Source: Nepenthes gracilis (lineage: Eukaryota; Streptophyta; Magnoliopsida; Caryophyllales; Nepenthaceae). From it: a DNA stretch of 64,000 bases. The notes under the pieces are model-generated. The model saw only the letters and a program-made list of their open reading frames with translations. It was not told the DNA's origin and made no database searches. A program made the position numbers and the translations under genes. Positions 11,168 through 23,635 of the stretch are shown here, in pieces. Each line of letters opens with the position of its first letter. The first letter of the stretch is position 1. The DNA lies in NCBI GenBank assembly GCA_033239525.1, contig BSYO01000003.1, positions 8,612,001-8,676,000 on the forward strand. Reading direction: 5' to 3'.

Positions 11168-12575
11168 GTGCATGATTGTTAGTTTCGTTGGCATCTAATA
11201 CTAAATATCTTTTACGTGTATTGGATATTTATTATTGTATACTGCTTCCGCTATATTTTTTGGGGTTGAAACTCGAGTGTATCTCGTTAGCACAAAAAGT
11301 GCTTTTTCAGAAATTAAGTCAATTTTATTATACAAGATTTATTTCTCAATGTCTTAGTTCTAATCCACAAAGAAAAATAATTAATTGGCATACTTATTAA
11401 TAATAATGATGGTGAGAATAAAATTTAACGTCAAGCTATGAGACGTCCGATTATGCCAAGCCTACTTATGAAATCTTGATTAATAATATTAATTTAATTT
11501 TATAATTAAATTACAAATCTTCCTTAAATTAAATATACTAATTATTTGGTTTTTGGGGATTAACAACGAAAAAAACAAATTATACAACGAAATAATAGGT
11601 TTACATACAACTTTTTTAAAAAAATAATATACAAATAAAAATAGATCTTATTATCTTCGAAATAAGATTTTTTTAAAATAAAAAATCTTTAAAAATATTT
11701 TAAATTAATATTTATTATTATTTTTTACTTATTTTAATATAAAATTTTATTAATATAAATAGATAAATTTTAAAAATACTATAAAAAATATTTTCCAAAT
11801 ATGTAAAAGGCTTTTGTTTTTAGTATCACGTGAAGTCAATATATCTCATTTTCTGAAAGCTTAATTAATAGCAAGGTGAGAGGACAGGAGCGATAATGCA
11901 AAACGACCCAGTCAAAGTCAACTGTGGCAGTCACTGTGTCGGCATTGACAATAATCACACGGAATTTGTAGCCAGGTTAGGAGGTTGAGCAGGGTTTTAT
12001 TTTTAAAAAAATTAAAGAGATATATTTTTTATTTTAATTATTATTTTTAAATAAATAATTATAATTAAATTATTTTACAATAATTAATTTTGATTAATTT
12101 TTAATTTTTTAAATAGTTAAATTAATATTTTTTTAATTTAAAATATGAGATTAAGATTATAAAAATGAGTCTATTTGTCTCTCTAAGCAATTGATCTCCT
12201 TCAAATTTAATTGAGGGAGCTCCATTTTTACAGGAGATGGAGAGGGTTCATTTTCTCAAGTTCAATTGTAAATTTTTAAATAATTATTTATAATTTAATT
12301 TTTTAAAAATTTTTAGTTTTTATTGATTCTCAATTTTATACAAATAATATTTTAATCATAATTATTTATTTTAAAATATAAGGTTAAGATTACAAGACTG
12401 AATACTTTTATCTTCATAAGAGATAAAGCTTTCTTGAATTTATTTGTAGACTACAATATTAGTTGGCAAATTAATGTATTCCTTGTTTCAAACAATTATA
12501 AAAAAATATATATTATTGTATTTATTTATTAAATTATTATAAAATATATAACAATATTATTTTAATATTCTTATT
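11168..12575. other. AT-rich intergenic DNA
   Basis: Long A/T runs (11500-11800, 12000-12560) without a credible reading frame. I see no gene, RNA or definable repeat here. Confidence 0.6.
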
Positions 12576-12580
12576 ATATT

Positions 12581-13102
12581 TGTTGCGCCATTATATTGAA
12601 ATTACCATACGAAATAGGAATTCAAATATATTCGAAGCGGATCTGATCTCCATATACTCAAATTTAAATCTTATTTAATATAAAAATACGGTCAAATAAT
12701 TGGTGAAACTAACTACCGATATATCTTTTGACGCTCAAATCAGTATCTACCTTTTGCAAATGAGAAAATAGAATATGTAAATTAAAAAATAAATTAATTT
12801 TATGTGGGGACTTGTAGTTTTCTGAAAGTATCTTAGAAAGAAAGAGAGATGTTCTTTTTTGAGAGAGTCTCCCCTCTCCTGCTAGAAATATAGTTATTAT
12901 GGGATAGTTAATTTTTTCTGTCAACTGTCCAAGAAATTGTCTGAGAAACTACTTAGGAAACCGTTGAATGAATAGAAATTTATCCATTACTGTCGGATAA
13001 AAAAATTACATAGCAGTTATCTCCAACTCACTCTTTACCGTTGGACAGCCAAACTTATGGAAGTGGACATTCTAATTGAGCCACTGGTGCCAACACTCAT
13101 CA
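12581..13102 (-). repeat. 3' LTR of the family B element
   Basis: 522 bp, aligning along its length with 23636-24231. It begins on the minus strand with TGATGAGTGTTGGCACC, just after the purine tract CCTAATATGGGGGGCAAG (13103-13120, minus strand), and ends TGGCGCAACA. It lacks some 70 bp present in the 5' LTR near 23940-24010 and around 24130-24180. Confidence 0.9.
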
Positions 13103-13297
13103 CTTGCCCCCCATATTAGGAGGTATGAAATTCAGCCTTTTAGGATGAATTCTGAAGGCAAGTTCTTGTTTGGACCCGCGGTCTTACTCTAAGTAGTAAC
13201 ATTTTGTCCGAGGGCATGATCTTGTCTGAGGTCTAACAACAATTGTCCATGGCATACTTTCTTTTTCAAAGATAAGCTCTCAACTATTTGAGGACAT

Positions 13298-13530
13298 AGC
13301 TCTAGTCCGATGGTTGAGGAAAATTGTCCAAGGACATTATTTGAATCCAGCAGTTCGACTAAAATCTCTCCTAGGACATGACTCTAGTCCGACGATTGAG
13401 AAAAGTTGTCCAAGGACGTTGTTTGAATCTAGCAGCTTGACTAAAATTTGTCCAAGGACATGCTTCTAGTTCGATGATTGAGAAAAATTTTTCGAGGACA
13501 TTCTTCAAATCCGAGGCGTTGGCATGCGCC
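13298..13530 (+). repeat. 82-83 bp tandem array in the 3' region
   Basis: The phrase CTCTAGTCCGA(C/T)G(A/G)TTGAG recurs starting near 13298, 13381 and 13463, with TTGTCCAAGGACAT blocks between. A less similar unit may precede at about 13220. It lies between PPT and antisense gene, the same position as the arrays of the two family A copies, although the repeat sequence is unrelated. Confidence 0.8.
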
Positions 13531-13890
13531 GTTAGTTGAGGTGTTAAATGAGATTGATATTGCCTTGAAAATGTAATGGCTATTATTGTTCCACGACCTG
13601 TGAGAGTGGCCGACACGTGCCCTAACCATGATGAGGCGTGTCTTTTTAAATTCCTTAGTCATTTAAAATTAATTCATTGTATTTATTGGGATTAATTTTT
13701 ATTGTTGTGTCCTCCTTTGAATGCACCAACCTTCACTTCATAAAGAAGTGGTGAAAGAATTTGCCGACTTGGTATAGACCAACCTCGATTCTTGTAATGA
13801 GAATAAAAAAACGATAGTTAAAGATTGAAGCCTTTGAAAATGCAAGGTGGAAAGCCTCAACTTGAAAGTTTATAAGTTTTTGCTACTTCT

Positions 13891-15139
13891 TTGGCTAAGA
13901 AAAAGAAGTTGAAAAGGAAACAAAAGCCATTAAAGATAGGTGAGCCATCCAACAGGGTAGGAAAATGCCGTTGGAGGAAGACTTCTAAATGGTTGGAGAC
14001 CATAATTGAGATTTCCTCCTCCGATGATGATGAAGCCGTCATCGGCCAATTAATGAGGAGGAAAACATCATCTGAAATGGTCTTAGCCCAAGATGCTGTG
14101 GTGGTTGGACCCTCGACACTTAGTGAGTTTGTTGCTCATCCACTTCCGACCGAGGACATAGATGTGGTGCCACTTGTCGTCCCTTTATTTTTGAGGAGCC
14201 CAAGTCCGACCTTCCAACCATCTTTTCTAGAGAAGCCATAGATTTTATTGTTGAAAATCCAACCGAGGATGTAGCAGAAGTTCCGATTGAGAATGTTGAG
14301 GCCGAGGAAGTAATAAGGGCAACCGAGGTGCCCAATTTTAAGCTTCATTGTCTAGCAATCCAAATATTTGAAGAAAAAGATATTTTGCCCGAGGCCCTTC
14401 AGAAGGCCATGGCTGAGGATATTATGGGGACGTTAGAGGTTTCATATGAGGCTTGAATGGTGATTGGGGCCAAGGATCATTTTGAAATAGCTGAACTTCC
14501 AATTTCAAACATCCATGACACAACTCTTGCGTCGAAGGTAATGATAGAAGCTCCTGAATCCGAGGCCATTGTAGAAGCTTTTGAGGTTGAGGAGGTGGTT
14601 GCTGAGGTGGATGTGGCTCAAACGATGGGACACTTGGAGCCCGAAGCCCAAAGAGAGGAAGGCTCATCAATGAGCTCTCCCTTTTCTAATGTACTTTTCC
14701 TTAGTATTTTTAGTTCCTTCACTTTGAACAATTATCTACTAACTGACTTTTTTCTTATAGTTGCATGAGTTTGTCAATTGATTTGTTCTAATTATTGATG
14801 AGACCGCCCATTCTTGCGTAGACTTGGTCACTTTTAGGCTTCAAAAGTGCGTGCTAATTGTTTAGAGCGTGAGTTTGCTGAGGCTAAGAATAAGATTTCT
14901 TCCCTTGAGGACTTGTTGAAGGCCCAGCAGTGGTAACATGCCTTCCTTTGGAACAAAATTTTTATTTAGAGGACGAGCTTAGGGCCTCAATAAAGGCCAA
15001 GGATATCAGATTTGCATTAGAGCAAAAGTATTGGGATGTCATCAAACTCGGTCGACTCATATTAAGTATATTAATTCCAAAGTTTCCTCTTTCTTTGTCC
15101 ATCCAAGGAACGCCAATACCCAATGCAAAACAAACCTGA
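13891..15139 (+). pseudogene. Antisense gene of the family B element (acidic region plus coiled coil)
   Basis: Opposite strand to pol. It starts with a lysine-rich MAKKKKLKRKQKP segment at 13891, followed by an SSSDDDEA acidic patch (about 14010-14035). A long acidic region lies at 14240-14690, rich in Glu, Val and Pro. A candidate intron (GT 14691, AG 14759-14760, 70 bp) separates it from coiled-coil coding (LEREFAEAKNKISSLEDLL near 14860-14925, then LEDELRASIKAKDIRFALEQ near 14967-15025). Frames change several times and a TGA lies at 14455-14457. The intron sits at the same structural junction as in the family A antisense genes. No clear PF04195 N-terminus is present. Confidence 0.6.
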
Positions 15140-15699
15140 TTGGCCACTCGGAAGAGGATGAAATTCTTGATCATTCTCTGCTAGGATCTTTCGGGACTTA
15201 AATAATTTTTTTTAACTGTATATTCATTGTATGAATAAAATTCATTCTTAATTCAATCTCTCTCTCTTTGAATTACTTATAGGTTGAGTTTCTTTTTGGA
15301 CTTTTTGAGTGAAGTTTTTGAATCTTATGACCATGTTTGGTGATGATCCTACATCTAAAGTCTCTGCATTCATGTCCTTTAAGCCTTCTAAACTTTAAGA
15401 CTCAATCTCTTGTGGGTTGCTTGGTACTCTTGCCAAGTTTTAGAGTTCGACTTCGAATGAGTCGCTCGACCTCATCGAATTTTGCTAGCTGTTCTAAGAC
15501 AGCTTTGGAAACAAGCGAAAAGAAATTGTTTCACTTGATTTAGGGCAGCCTAGGTCATGTGATTTTAGAAAATGACATGCCAATATTCAAATGAGTGCAG
15601 AATAAAAATAAGTAAAAGAAATTTATTTTATTAATAAAATGTGATACAAGCACATCAAATGATCAACTAACTTTACCTAACTGCTCATATCTTTATTGA

Positions 15700-16560
15700 T
15701 AATTTTTTTTGAGGTGAGAAGTATTCCACGTCCGATGGACAAGTCTACCTTCTTGGGTGTGCAATTTATACATCCAATTTCGAAGGATGGACAAGACCAA
15801 GAACTGCCATTCCTAATTTGAAAAAAACTTATTCTAGTCGGTATTCTTACCCGTGGCCTTAACACTTTATAGCACTAAGTCCCCTACTTCAAATTGATAT
15901 GCTTTCACCTTCTTATTATAGTATCTGGTAATTCTCTGTTGATATGCCGCTGTCCACAATCTTGTCATGTCTCGGGCTTCTTTGAGCATATCAAGGTTTT
16001 CCTAAGCCTTAGTGAATTATCATTTGGGTTGAAACATTTAACTCGGAGATTAGGCAATCCAACCTCTGTTAGAATAACTGTCTCAACACGTAACATAGGT
16101 TAAAGGGCGTTTCTCAAGTCGATTTTCTTGGTTTTGTTCTACATGACTATAAAATCGATGACGGTTCATCCACCCATGAGCTCCTATCATGTTCTAACTT
16201 CATCTTCAGTCCATGTAGTATCAAGCAGTTGATAACTTTCACTTGTCCGTTACTTTGCGGGTATGTAACTGATGTATGAGTCAACCTTATCCTTAGATTT
16301 GTACAATACTTGGTTAACCGCTTACCAATGAATTGGGTCACATTATTAGCTACAATACCTTTTGGGATACCGAACCTACACACAATACTCTGACGGATGA
16401 ATTCTTTGACATTCTATTCGGTTATCTGAGCTAATGGTATGGTCGTGACCCACTTCGTGAAATAGTCGATCCTGACAATCACAAACTTCCTCTACTTGGA
16501 AGCTATTGGCAATGGTTTGAGAATGTTAAACCCCCATTACACAAATGGCCAAGGTGATTG
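15700..16560 (-). pseudogene. Integrase, catalytic core end and C-terminus (family B pol)
   Basis: The 16383-16147 segment reads CRFGIPKGIVANNVTQFIG, then TSVTYPQSNGQVKVIN: the second Asp region (normally DNGTQF, here NNVTQF with the Asp lost) and the catalytic PQ(S/A)NGQVE block (Glu to Lys change). Further down (15900-15700) a FEVGDLVL motif marks the C-terminal domain. Stops are frequent, so it is inactive. Confidence 0.8.
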
Positions 16561-17041
16561 CAGAGTTCAGAGTTCTGTGTAAAGCTGGTGGGTAAGGTTC
16601 CCATGGACTTGACAATTTTCACACTTCCGTACGAAATCTATAATGTTGTATTTCATGGTTAGCCAATAATACCCTTACCTCATCAGCTTAAAAGTAGAAT
16701 TTTTATCCCTAATGTAGGATCCGTAAGTACCAAGGTGTACTTCTCCAAGGACATAATTAGCCTCCTGTGGTATAAGGCACCTAAGTATGGAGCAGAAAAC
16801 TCACGCTGGTATGACTGGCCATGCATGATGGTATATCAATCTGCCATCTTTTTTACTTTCTTGGCCTCATTCGAGTCTTCAAATAATGTCCCATTAGATA
16901 AATACTTCAAATAGGGGGTCATCAAGTTGTCAACATTAGTTATCTCCATCACTTCTAGCTCAAGATTGTCTATACTAGGATTTTCCAGGACCTCACACAT
17001 TTCTCAGGTATACTACTCAGGGTCTTTGGACACTGCTACCT

Positions 17042-17341
17042 TTACTAACAAGTCGGCTTTTCCATTCTCTTCTCTTGAAATATGAACCATTTTCTTCTTC
17101 CCAAAGATCAAAGTCAAATTTCAAACCTTTAAGAGATACTTAAAAACTATAAGTGGCTTATTTTAAAATCCCCTTAGATTTGGTTAACAATCAACTCCGA
17201 GTCGCTGTAGACAATTAAGTTCTTGACCGAGCATATTTAGCCAACCAAAGTCCTGCGAGTAGTGCTTCATAGTCTACAACGTTGTTAGTTGTTGGGAACC
17301 TAAGAATCATCGAGTATTTAATCTCTAATCATTCAGGTATT
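17042..17341 (-). pseudogene. RNase H, distal part (family B pol), cut by solo LTR
   Basis: Continues the RNase H read interrupted at 19664. It has TTNNVVDYEALLAGLWLAK on the minus strand (17311-17240), corresponding to the TNNxAEYEAL helix with the catalytic Glu of gypsy RNase H. Stops follow in the next 200 bp. Confidence 0.75.
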
Positions 17342-19663
17342 TGTAGCAATTTAAATAATTAATTATAATTTCTAAAATCTAAAATCCCAATTAATTTTAA
17401 AACCAATAATACCAAGTCCCAAAACATTGACAAACCAAAATATACTTAACAAAATTAAAATCCTGGGAACCTAAGAATGCTCGACGATCATCGCAAGGGA
17501 GATAATAATCCGACCCAAACATCATAATCAAACATAACAAATATTCAACTATTTCCAACATATAACAATAAGCCTATAACCGACCAATTCCATAATCCAA
17601 AATACATCAAATATCAATATGAATTATAACAAAACTGAACTCACCAAATCGGACGAATATTTGACCGATCATGTTTGAACTCCTGTACTGCATCCAAATC
17701 TTCTACTCTGAAGGGACAAAATAGAAAAATGAGCCTAATGCCTAGCAAGTATCATATTTAGTCAAAAGAAGTCCAATAAATCAGAGGGAATGTCAAATGG
17801 GTGAAAATCCAATCGAGAATAAATCCAAAGGATAAAACAAATCCAACCGAAATCCAAGATCCAAATTTAGAAATCCAGTGGTAGTCTCGTACTCAAATCA
17901 AATGTCCAAGTCCAGACAAATGTCCAAATTTCCAAAATAGTCCTCGTCGGGACGTATATATATATATATAAATATATATATAACAAAAACATAGGTGATC
18001 CGAATCAATTCCAAAACCGATGTCGATCGGAGTCCAAATCCGAGTCCGATTCCAAATCCAAATCCAAATCAATGCCCGATCCCGAGGCGAATCCGATAGC
18101 CGGACCCGAGTCCAAATCCAATTAGTCCAAGTCAAGTCCAAGTCCAAGTCCAAATCCAATTCTATGATCGAGGCAAAATCCGACAATAGGATGATCTTAA
18201 AGATATTCAAAGGTTGGATCAAAACATATAATCAAATTTTTTGTACGAGACATTGAAAATTAAGGCAAAATTGAATCTTAAATCCAAGTCCAAAATCCAT
18301 ATCCAAATCAAAGCATTCCAATAGAGCAAAAATACAAATTATGCAAATCGGGTTCTAATTATTTAAAGACTAACTTGAGAAAGGGTTACACATAATCCCG
18401 TAACCTTAGGCCAAAATCCATGTATTGTATACCCATAGATAAGGTTGCTCACTATATTTTGCCGTGCATTCCTCAAGTTTGTCGGATATATTAGGACGTG
18501 CGAATATATCTCAAATCAAATTATCCAAATGGGAAGGGTCACTACTCCAAGCCTTTCTGCCGGCGGAAAGGGATTTCCAAATAACAAAATAATCTCCCGT
18601 CGAGAGCGGCGAATCCAATAATCCAAATCCAAATGTAGTGACCACAACCCGACGCGTGCATATGAAAATACACGGCAAATGCAAATTTCGTGTATAACTA
18701 TATCTGATATAAATATACATAGTCCAATAAATTATTCGAACTTTGAAAAATATCAAATTCTCAAAATCATCTTCCAACAAACCCCAAAAGGATGAAGAAT
18801 AAATAAATGTGTACCAAAAAAATGCATGCATGTTAGTAAAAATTCCAAAAAGATCCAAAATATTGAATTAAAATTAGACCAAAGAGGGGGTTTACATATA
18901 TTTGCACGGAAGATATCTAAAGAAAGGATGTTGCGCTCACACCGCCGTCGTCCTCTCTCTCTCCTCTCCGCGCACGTCCTCGTCTGCCGTTGCCAGCAGC
19001 TCCGCTTCCCGCCGCTCCGCCGCCCGGCTGCTCGTCGTCAGCCACCTACCCCGGCCTCTCCGCACCACCCCAAAGAATACGCGCCGCCGCCTTCTTCCTC
19101 CTCTTGCGCGATTTCTCTCTCGGTCCCCCTGCCACCCAAAGCCACCGTCTCCTCAACCAGCCGCCGGCCGCGGCCTCACCGCAACCCCAAAAATCGCCGT
19201 CTTCCTCTTCTCCCTTCTCCTCTCTTTGCCGATCTCTCTCTCTCGCAGCCTGCTGCAAGCCACCACCACCACGGTCGCCGCCGACCACCACCGGCACGGG
19301 CCGCCCTTTGAAACCCTAGCTCCCTCTCCCTTCACTTTTCTCTCTCCCGATCATCCTTAACGATTTTCTCTTTCTTTCTTTTTTCTTTTTCTTTCATTCT
19401 TATCCATATAATATATATATATATATATATATAAAATAATAATATTATTATATATATATATTATATATATTCCATTTTAAATTTTCTTTTAATCCAAAAT
19501 CCAAAATGATATTTGGGCAACACCGGCACACCCCGAGAGCCAGCCCAACCGATCCAAATATCCTCCCAAAATTTCTCAATATTTAATAAATTTTATAACG
19601 TCTAATTTGCCCAAAATTATAATTAATATTAAATTAATCCGAACAAAAATCTGGGATATTACA
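17342..19663 (-). mobile_element. 2.3 kb solo LTR of a Ty3/gypsy element, nested in RNase H
   Basis: On the minus strand it starts TGTAATATCCCAG and ends TTGCTACA. It is flanked by a perfect duplication GTATT (17337-17341 and 19664-19668). RNase H coding reads continuously across the duplication: GIVLRI before and YSMILRFPTTNNVVDYEALLAGL after, which fixes the ends independently. No primer site or coding region is inside, so it is a solo LTR. It contains a (TCCAAA/GTCCAA) hexamer-like stretch (18026-18160), AT microsatellites (17957-17990, 19408-19470) and a GC-rich 18940-19340 part whose frames are low-complexity. A relative lies at 26763-28747. Confidence 0.9.
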
Positions 19664-21330
19664 GTATTCTCAACACAATGCCAATATCACAACCACCTTT
19701 CATTGAGAAGCCGTCCACATGCAAAGTCCATTCTAGATGGTTGAGTGGTCCATCAACCTTACAAAGGTCTAAAGCGTCCAGAGTTAAGGTTGATATTTCG
19801 ACAATGAAGTCCGCTAAGGTTTGGCCTTTTATGGTTGGTCTCGGACAAAATTCTATGTCGAACTCACCCAACTCAATGACCAACTTAACGAGTCGTCCTA
19901 ACATATCCAGTCTCTATAATATTACTCTTAAAGATTGGTTTGTCAGGATTATAAATTTGTACACTTGAAAATAAGGCTTCAATTTTCGAGCGAATAAACA
20001 CTAGAGTCATCCTCTCTGCATGAGAGTATTTGGTCTCGGCATCTGCCAAAATTTTATTGACATAGTACACAAGTCACAGCCTATCTTACTATTGTCGAAT
20101 CAAGACTAAGCTCAAAACTATGTCAGATACAGCGATATACAAATATAACTCTTCGCCTTCTTGAGGAGAAGTCAGAAGAAGGGGGTTTGAAAGATACTTT
20201 TTAAGATCTCTAAAGGCTGCTTCACAATTAGTCGTCCACTGGAAACTGTTAGTCTTGGTCCCCCTTAATGTTTTGAAAAATGGCAAATATTTTTTGGTCA
20301 ATTTTGCTAAGAATCAAGAGAGAGCTAATATCCTTTCGGTCAGTTTCTAGATTTCTTTCACTGTCCGAGATAAATTCATGTCAAGGATGGCCTTGATCTT
20401 CTTAGGATTTACTTTAATCCCTCGATGTGAACCATATAATCCAAAAATTTACCAGAGGTCACTCCGAATGTACATTTTGTCGGATTAAGCTTCATCTAGT
20501 GTTCTCTAAGGACATTGAACATCTCATCCAAATCTTGGATTTGGTGGTTGGTCACTTTGCTTTTCACAAGCATATCATCCACATATACCTCTACATTCCG
20601 TCCAATTTGGGCCTTAAATATCTTGTTGACAAATCATTGGTAAGTAGCACCAACATTCTTTAGTCTGAACATGGGCCTCTATATTCCATCCAATTTGGGC
20701 CTCAAACATTTTATTGATAAGTCGTTTGTAAGTGCCACCAACATTCTTCAGTTCGAAGGGTATAACTTTATAACAGTATGTTATTTGGTCTGTCATGAAG
20801 GATGTGTGTTTTTCGTCCTCTGAGCTCATCCGAATTTAATTGTAGTCTGAGTATGTATCCATAAAACCTAAAAGCTCATACCCATACGTTGAGTTTACAA
20901 GCAAATCAATTCTCGATAGTGGAAGCTGTCCTTTGAACATGCCTTATTGACATCTGTAAAATTAACACATATTCTATATTTTTCATTACTCTTCTTGACC
21001 ATGACCTCGTTCAATAGCCAGTCTAGATACTGAACCTCCATGATGAACCCAGCATCTAGAAGTTTCTTTACTTTCTTAAGAATAGCTATTAGTTTCTTAA
21101 ATGAATAATTTCTTCGCTTCTACCGAACAAGTTTGTGGTTGAAATTTAGGCCCAATTTATAAATCATTACTCCAGTTGGCATCCCAAGCATATTATTTAG
21201 TGTCCAGGCAAAGACGTCTGAATTTTGTCAGAGAAAACTGATAAACTGGTCTCAAAAGGGTTTAGGTAGAGAACTTCCTATCTAAACATATGTTTTGGGA
21301 TCATTGAGATCCATAGGGATTCGGTCGGTT
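19664..21330 (-). pseudogene. Reverse transcriptase and proximal RNase H (family B pol)
   Basis: Fragments in order on the minus strand: RT finger/palm part (20829-20614) with YCYKVIPFELKNVGGTYKRLINKMF, the degenerate form of the gypsy (M)PFGLKNAGATYQRLMNKMF block; RT-connection part (20301-20089) with FQWTTNCEAAFRDLKKYL and LYLYIAVSD; and 20070-19659 with SHAERMTLVFI and LVIELGEFDIEFCPR, then the first RNase H Asp block (LHVDGFSMKGG). The YVDD region near 20590 is recognisable (VYVDDMLVKS-like). Multiple stops make it non-functional. Confidence 0.85.
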
Positions 21331-21706
21331 GACTCCCTAGATTGAGCTTGTAGTAACATTGTCTCATTACGAAAATCAAGGTTTTTGACAGGTTAGGAAA
21401 GAGGTGTCCGACTGAGTTGAGATAGATAACATGTCCGTCCTACTACTTGATTTTCAAGGACTTCTCCAATTCTAAATGGCGTAAGAAATTTCATTTTAAA
21501 ATGTGGAATGAAAGTGACAGTTCAGAATGCAGTCAAATAAGGATGTCCGAGGATGACATTATAGACCGATGGGTGGTCTACTACCGAGAAAGAGAGTGTC
21601 TTGGAAGTAATCCTCGGATAAGTCCCCAAAGTGACTTTAAGTTGGATGACCCCCTAAATTGGCACTGGCTCATTGTCTAGTCCATAAAAGGGTCATTCAG
21701 TTGCCT

Positions 21707-21943
21707 TCATCTGACTCCTTTTAAATCGTAATTTAAAAAAGTATCAATAAAAAATAATTTTTTAAAATTTTTATTATCAATAAATACTCGTTTCAACTGA
21801 TAATCTATAGTACCATTAAAGACGAGTGTTGTTACAATTAAGCGGTCAGAATGTGAAAAAGTTATATGAGCCATATTTTCGGTACTAAAACTAATGACTT
21901 TTTCCCTAGTTTCTATCCTTGGCTTCATGTGGGCAGCGGCCAT
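21707..21943 (-). pseudogene. Aspartic protease region (family B), catalytic motif lost
   Basis: Reads ITFSHSDRLIVTTLVFNG, then VFIDNKNFKKLFFIDTF. Gypsy proteases have VLVDxGSSADIL at this place; here the D(S/T)G triad has become DNK, so the enzyme could not work. Confidence 0.6.
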
Positions 21944-22199
21944 TATGAAATTTTTCTAAGTGTCGCCCTTGGCTAGTCGTGTTGATCTCGTATTCACGAC
22001 CCCAGTTGCCACTCTATTCCTTGGTTGGTCGACCTCACCACCATCTACTCCTCTGGAAGCTTGTTTGGGTCTTTCAAGAAGCGGTTGAGGTGGTCTTTCG
22101 GAATCAATTCTTCAATCTTCTTCTATACTGTTTGACAGTCTTTAATACTGTGACCCCCACACCAGTAGTAGTGACAATACTTTAATTAGTCACATCCAT

Positions 22200-23572
22200 T
22201 TGGGTTCTTTAACGCTTTCGGCCACTTGAAGAATTTTTCATCTCGAATCTGTATCAGGATATTAGTACGTGAGTCGTTCAAAGGAGTCAAGTTTAAAGGC
22301 TTGAACTCCCTTTGGGCAACCTGCTCTAACTTCTGCTAGTTTCTTGGCTCTCAGGGACCCTGGTGGTCCATATTTTTCCTATTTTCTTCCATCGCACTTG
22401 GGTGGGTACACTCTTTTAGGTCGGATTTTTTCCTTCATTGGCCTATTCGGCGGTTATGTATGCTCGAACTATGATCTTAACCTCTTTGAAGGTCTAAGGC
22501 TCCTTGTGGACGAGGTGCTTAAAGAAGCTACCTCTTTCTAGAGTAGATAAAAAACCAATGAGTTTAACTCCATCTATCAACTTTGAAATCTGCCTAATCT
22601 CTACAATAAATCGAAACAAAAAACCTTTCAAACTCTTCCTAGATCCTTGTTTTACACTAGTAAGGTGCCATGATTGCTTCTCTACCCTCCTATTGGAAGC
22701 AAACTAGAAGTAAAAGTTGTTTGCCAACTCACTAAATGATTGAATTGAATTTACTAACGGTCCATAAAACCAAATCCTAGCATCACTCATGAGTATCAAA
22801 GGAAAATATTGACACATCTTTGCTTCATCTAAGCCTTGAAGGCTTAGGTGTGTCTGGAAGTGATCCAAATGGTTCATAAGGTCGGCACTTCCATCGTAGA
22901 TATCAAGATTTGGCATTTTAAATTGCTAAGGAAGCGGTTTCGTCTTGATCTCCATCGTAAATGATAATCTACGTAGGTCAGCAACTCTTCCTCCAACATC
23001 TTCTCCAAAAACTCATTGCCAAATCTTTTGAACTTTTTCCACCATTTGGGGAGGAGCCATCATCCTCTTTTCATTGAGAAAATCTCTTAACTCATTGAGG
23101 TTCTATACAGTCTATGAAATTGGACGGCCCTGGCCTTTTGGAGGGAATTCACTACAAGAAGGCCTTGCCTGATAGGTGGGCTCCTATAAATATCAAGGAT
23201 TTCGCCTCTTTTGGCTATCCTTCTGAACTCTAAAACTTAAGCAATCTTTAAGTCGCGATGGGACTTTGTTATTTGAGACAACCTGAATCTCGGAGTCGTG
23301 TCATGCTGACAGATCTACTTTGAGGGGTGCTTTCTTCCTCTATTCCTTCTTTTGGACATTGCAGTTTGAGAGACCGATGAATGCGTCTCCTTTGGCCGCT
23401 CGTTCAATCGTGAGTAAATGGTCTGAACAACTTTAGAGATATCGTCTATCCTCATTGCAAGCGCTCGCACACATGGATCAAGATAGTTGTTCATCCCACC
23501 GCCCACAAGAAGGCAATTGTCACATAAAGCAGCATCTCTATCTAAGGCACTGACTTGTACTCGAGTGTCCAC
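22200..23572 (-). pseudogene. Gag (family B), fragmented
   Basis: N-terminal part 23572-23315 (MDTRVQVSALDRDAALCDN) begins about 40 bp after the primer site. The core 22916-22704 has MPNLDIYDGSADLMNHLDHF, followed by MCQYFPLILMSDARIWFYGPL, the degenerate Retrotrans_gag (PF03732) pattern with P..Y.G..DP..H and F...L...A..W. Frameshifts lie between the parts. Confidence 0.75.
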
Positions 23573-23611
23573 CGTACTATAATTACTGAAAATATCTTAA
23601 TTTGACTTTTA

Positions 23612-23635
23612 GTCGATTCCCACAGACAGTGCTAA
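23612..23635 (-). other. Primer binding site (family B)
   Basis: Directly after the 5' LTR end (GGCGCAACA, minus strand) comes TTAGCACTGTCTGTGGGAA. It is a decayed form of the TTGGCGCCGTCTGTGGGAA primer site common in plant gypsy elements. Confidence 0.6.

Noticed and set aside
13371..13662. Minus-strand frames over the 82-bp array
   Set aside because: Repetitive translation of a tandem array in the element 3' region, no domain.
18902..19360. 152-aa GC-rich open frame and its overlapping frames on both strands
   Set aside because: Low-complexity Ser/Pro/Arg composition, equally open in several frames, and wholly inside a solo LTR with defined ends.
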